Positions 61,514 to 64,000 of a stretch of 64,000 nt of DNA are shown here, in pieces; within the stretch, counting starts at the first letter, position 1, and each line of letters opens with the position of its first letter. The position numbers and the translations under genes are program-made. This stretch comes from Glandiceps talaboti. Lineage: Eukaryota > Hemichordata > Enteropneusta > Spengelidae. The notes under the pieces were generated by a model. It was not told where the DNA came from and made no database searches. It worked only from the letters and a program-made list of their open reading frames with translations. The stretch is from positions 13,677,003 through 13,741,002 of the forward strand of contig NC_135551.1 in the NCBI RefSeq assembly GCF_964340395.1. Reading direction: 5' to 3'.

Positions 61514-62243
61514 CTTTAGGGGTAAAAATAGAACCATATTATATCATGCATAATTCATAAGCCAAAAATATGGAATGTATACCCTGGTGTAGTTCAACAT
61601 AAAAACTTGTGTCAGTGTCACGACAACGTGTGTCTATCTACCACACTTGTTCTGTTGTGATTGAAATACATTCAAAATTGCCTTTACTATCCATGATTTT
61701 CTTTTGATATTACTGGCGCTGGTATAATTATGTCATTGTCAAATATTTTTCTTCATTCAACCGGAAAATACTCGTGACCTAAAGGGTTTTCACAGTGTCA
61801 CTGCGAGTCGGTAAACGAATAATGACAAAGGCCTCGAGCTCTTGTCCCAGACTGTTACTTTGATCCTCACCAGTGCACAAATACAGTACACTATATGCAC
61901 ACATTTAGAGAAGCGAAGTGTAGGATGTCACAGTTGTAGAGAGAAGATGCGCGAGTCACATATGCACAAACAGGCTTGTAATCGAGATAGTGTATTTTGT
62001 TTGTTTGTTTGTTTGTTTGTTTGTGTGTGTGTGCGCGCGCTGAAAAATTGACATAGAATAACTATTCTGATTTCTTGCGAGATTCATACTCTTGCAATGT
62101 TCATCTTGCCGATCAATCCCCACTGATTTGTGATATTGTACCAGCAGCTCATGTGATATTGTACTGTAGTAACGTGATATTGTTCCTGCAGGTGATCACA
62201 TGCTACTGATGTACCAAGAATTTGAATGAGAAATCATACATAC

Positions 62244-62395
62244 CTTTAGATAATTGTAGATGTCAGGAGAATACTCGATAATGGGATCTTTGGATTGCAG
62301 TCTAACAACAGATGATAATGATTTACATGTGCTGTTTACCATCTCCTCATCCCTGATAACCTTGTCAAGGTCATCCTTGTCGATCTCCTGTCGTT
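62244..62395 (-). CDS. Mitotic cyclin, exon before the cyclin box
   Basis: Acceptor ACAACATCAG, donor CTAAAG/GTATGT. Encodes an acidic linker and DPIIEYSPDIYNYLK, the conserved helix just before the cyclin box of A/B cyclins (Y-x-x-DIY-x-YL). Confidence 0.9.
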
Positions 62396-62548
62396 CTGAT
62401 GTTGTATGGAGAAAATATATATATATACCATCATTATGAATTACCAAGACCATCCAGAATTAGCATATTCAATAATTTTCTCCATGTACAAAAAATAAAC
62501 ACTAATTTCCAAAGGGATTGCCGACAATGTTATTTTTTTAACTAGTGC

Positions 62549-62579
<31 letters not shown>

Positions 62580-62645
62580 ATTATTGTTGTTGTTATTATT
62601 ATTGTTGTTGTTGTTGTGGTGGTGGTGGTGGTGGTGGTGGTGGTG
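62549..62645. repeat. (GTT)n(GGT)n microsatellite
   Basis: Trinucleotide tract in a cyclin intron. Confidence 0.95.
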
Positions 62646-62895
62646 AATAATATTATATTTTGTCAATAAAAACTGATGAAAATATAGTTATTTCTATATG
62701 TTCGCACCATTCAATTACACCCCCCTCCCTTCTGAGTCATACGCATCGTCGCTGTCCATGAATTGCTTAGATCATCATTATAGTTTCAACATGGATTTGA
62801 AGAAGAAAACAACACTAATTCCACTTGTATAATATAAACGAATGTGCTGAGATATGACAAAACGTGTGAACGTACAACTTATAATTACACCGTAC

Positions 62896-63058
62896 CTTCT
62901 ATTGGTGATAGACAAATCCTTCTCTTAGAACGTTTGCAAACAGTCCGTTTTCTCAAATTTCTTGCAATAAATTTTGCCGGTGCAAACGTCTTTGTATTGG
63001 GCACAATAGTGTCTCTCCCAGCGAGAAGTTTATTCGTCACATCCCCTAGCGATTGCCT
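62896..63058 (-). CDS. Mitotic cyclin (A/B type), N-terminal exon with destruction box
   Basis: Regulatory subunit of a cell-cycle kinase. Acceptor TTTCCCCTGTAG, donor GAAG/GTACGG. Encodes RQSLGDVTNKLL, a textbook destruction box (R-x-x-L-G-x-x-x-N) recognised by the anaphase-promoting complex, then a basic stretch (RNLRKRTVCKRSKRR) that could be a nuclear signal. The seven exons (63058-62896, 62395-62244, 61513-61406, 60108-59953, 59314-59141, 58517-58263, 57436-57290) join in phase to about 383 residues. The start-codon exon is not recognised up to position 64000 and may be outside the window. Box and C-terminus mix A- and B-type features, so the subclass is left open. Confidence 0.88.
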
Positions 63059-64000
63059 CTACAGGGGAAAAAATCAGGTTACATTTGACAATTAGCTTAT
63101 TATGTAGACGACCATGAAGTAAAAGCAATTTAAAACGATTCGGAAATGGGGTGAAAAAGATATTAAACTTTCATACAAATAAATGAAATTTGAAATAAAT
63201 GTTAATTTGTGAAAAGTTGGTTGTATCGAGTCAGATTTATGGAGATAAATATGTAGATAAGTGACGTAGAGACATACTGTGGAATTAAATGTGTACAAGA
63301 AAGGAGATAAATTTGAAGAAAAGAAATTTTATTGTGGTAGTGTCACAAGCTGAGTTTATAAGCTTTTTTCTTGGTGAAAACATTTCAAGTAAATAAAACA
63401 ATATTCCAGTATGTTAAACTACGTTGCACGTCTTTTACATTAAAATTGTCTTCTGACATTGTTAAAACAGCATGAGTGCATAGTTGGGATTTCCTCAAAA
63501 TATTTTTCGATACGTGTGATAAATTACGTCATCGGACCATTTACGCGTTATATCTTAATACCAGGTTTGAGTTCAGTTAAATGCAAGTGATATCTAAATG
63601 TACTTCAGTAAGTACAATACATTTTGCATACGCAGCAAAAGCTAATAAACCCGTATAATCTCAGCTTGTGCCCCTTTAATTGAGTTACGAAGATCAAAGA
63701 TTTCAGTACTAAACCGTAGGAGCCATCACATTTCAGACTAATTTTGTTCTCAAAAATTCTGAAAAATATATCATCACTTAGACCAACTTGAGGTAAGTTA
63801 AATAAACGTTAGGCCAAAACATTCGCGAGGTGAACCCAAAACAAAATATACACCCGTCTTTCTACTGAAAATCTACACACCCAACTTAAACCAACACCCC
63901 CCCCCCCAAAAAAAAAATGATACCCCGAAGGGTGGCACATCCCTAAACGTAATTTACATTAAGTAACCCCACACCTAAGATTGGGATGGGTAATTCAATG
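63059..64000. other. Upstream intron or flank of the cyclin, nothing recognised
   Basis: AT-rich, with a C-tract followed by an A-tract near 63897-63917. No start exon could be identified. Confidence 0.4.

Overview
The window is AT-rich metazoan DNA with spliced genes, many microsatellites (GTT, TTGA, TTTG, ATAC, TA, GA), long C- or G-tracts and several palindromic MITE-like repeats. Frequent TACATGTA-type words, marine-invertebrate-like repeats and the gene content suggest a marine invertebrate bilaterian (for example a hemichordate, mollusc, brachiopod or nemertean). The phylum cannot be fixed from the sequence. All recognised protein genes lie on the minus strand.

1.5-18.4 kb: a tandem cluster of intronless type I immunoglobulin-superfamily receptors. 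Copy A (1581-3743) has three Ig domains, one transmembrane helix and a long tail with several ITIM-like tyrosine motifs. Copy B (7325-9025) has nearly the same outer Ig domains but an unrelated tail ending in a canonical ITAM (YQSL-x7-YTGL). Copy C (16543-18348) has two Ig domains, a poly-threonine stalk and an ITIM tail. Two broken tail fragments (5808-5926 and 6078-6682) sit between A and B. This is the architecture of paired activating/inhibitory immune receptors. A and B share a proximal cassette of perfect NF-kB, GATA and ETS words just upstream of the reading frame, and C keeps the GATA/ETS part. Flanking DNA has been duplicated in blocks (3.74-4.56 ~ 9.03-9.78; 4.56-5.93 ~ 15.08-16.67; 11.67-12.69 ~ 14.04-15.00 kb).

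20.6-52.5 kb: a four-exon SLC16 transporter of the MCT8/MCT10 type. Its complete coding sequence can be assembled with phase-matching splice sites, and intron 1 is 18.4 kb long. The introns carry two palindromic MITE families, a 1.3-kb tandem duplication, minisatellites and short palindromes flanked by (TA)n. The latter contain hammerhead-ribozyme cores, as known for Penelope-like elements and retrozymes.

57.3-63.1 kb: a mitotic cyclin gene. Seven exons are visible, including a destruction box (RQSLGDVTN), both cyclin folds and a short last coding exon at 57290-57436. The first exon with the start codon was not found and may lie beyond the right edge.

The transporter and the cyclin look like ordinary conserved genes. 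The accessory interest lies in the receptor cluster and in the ribozyme-bearing repeats.
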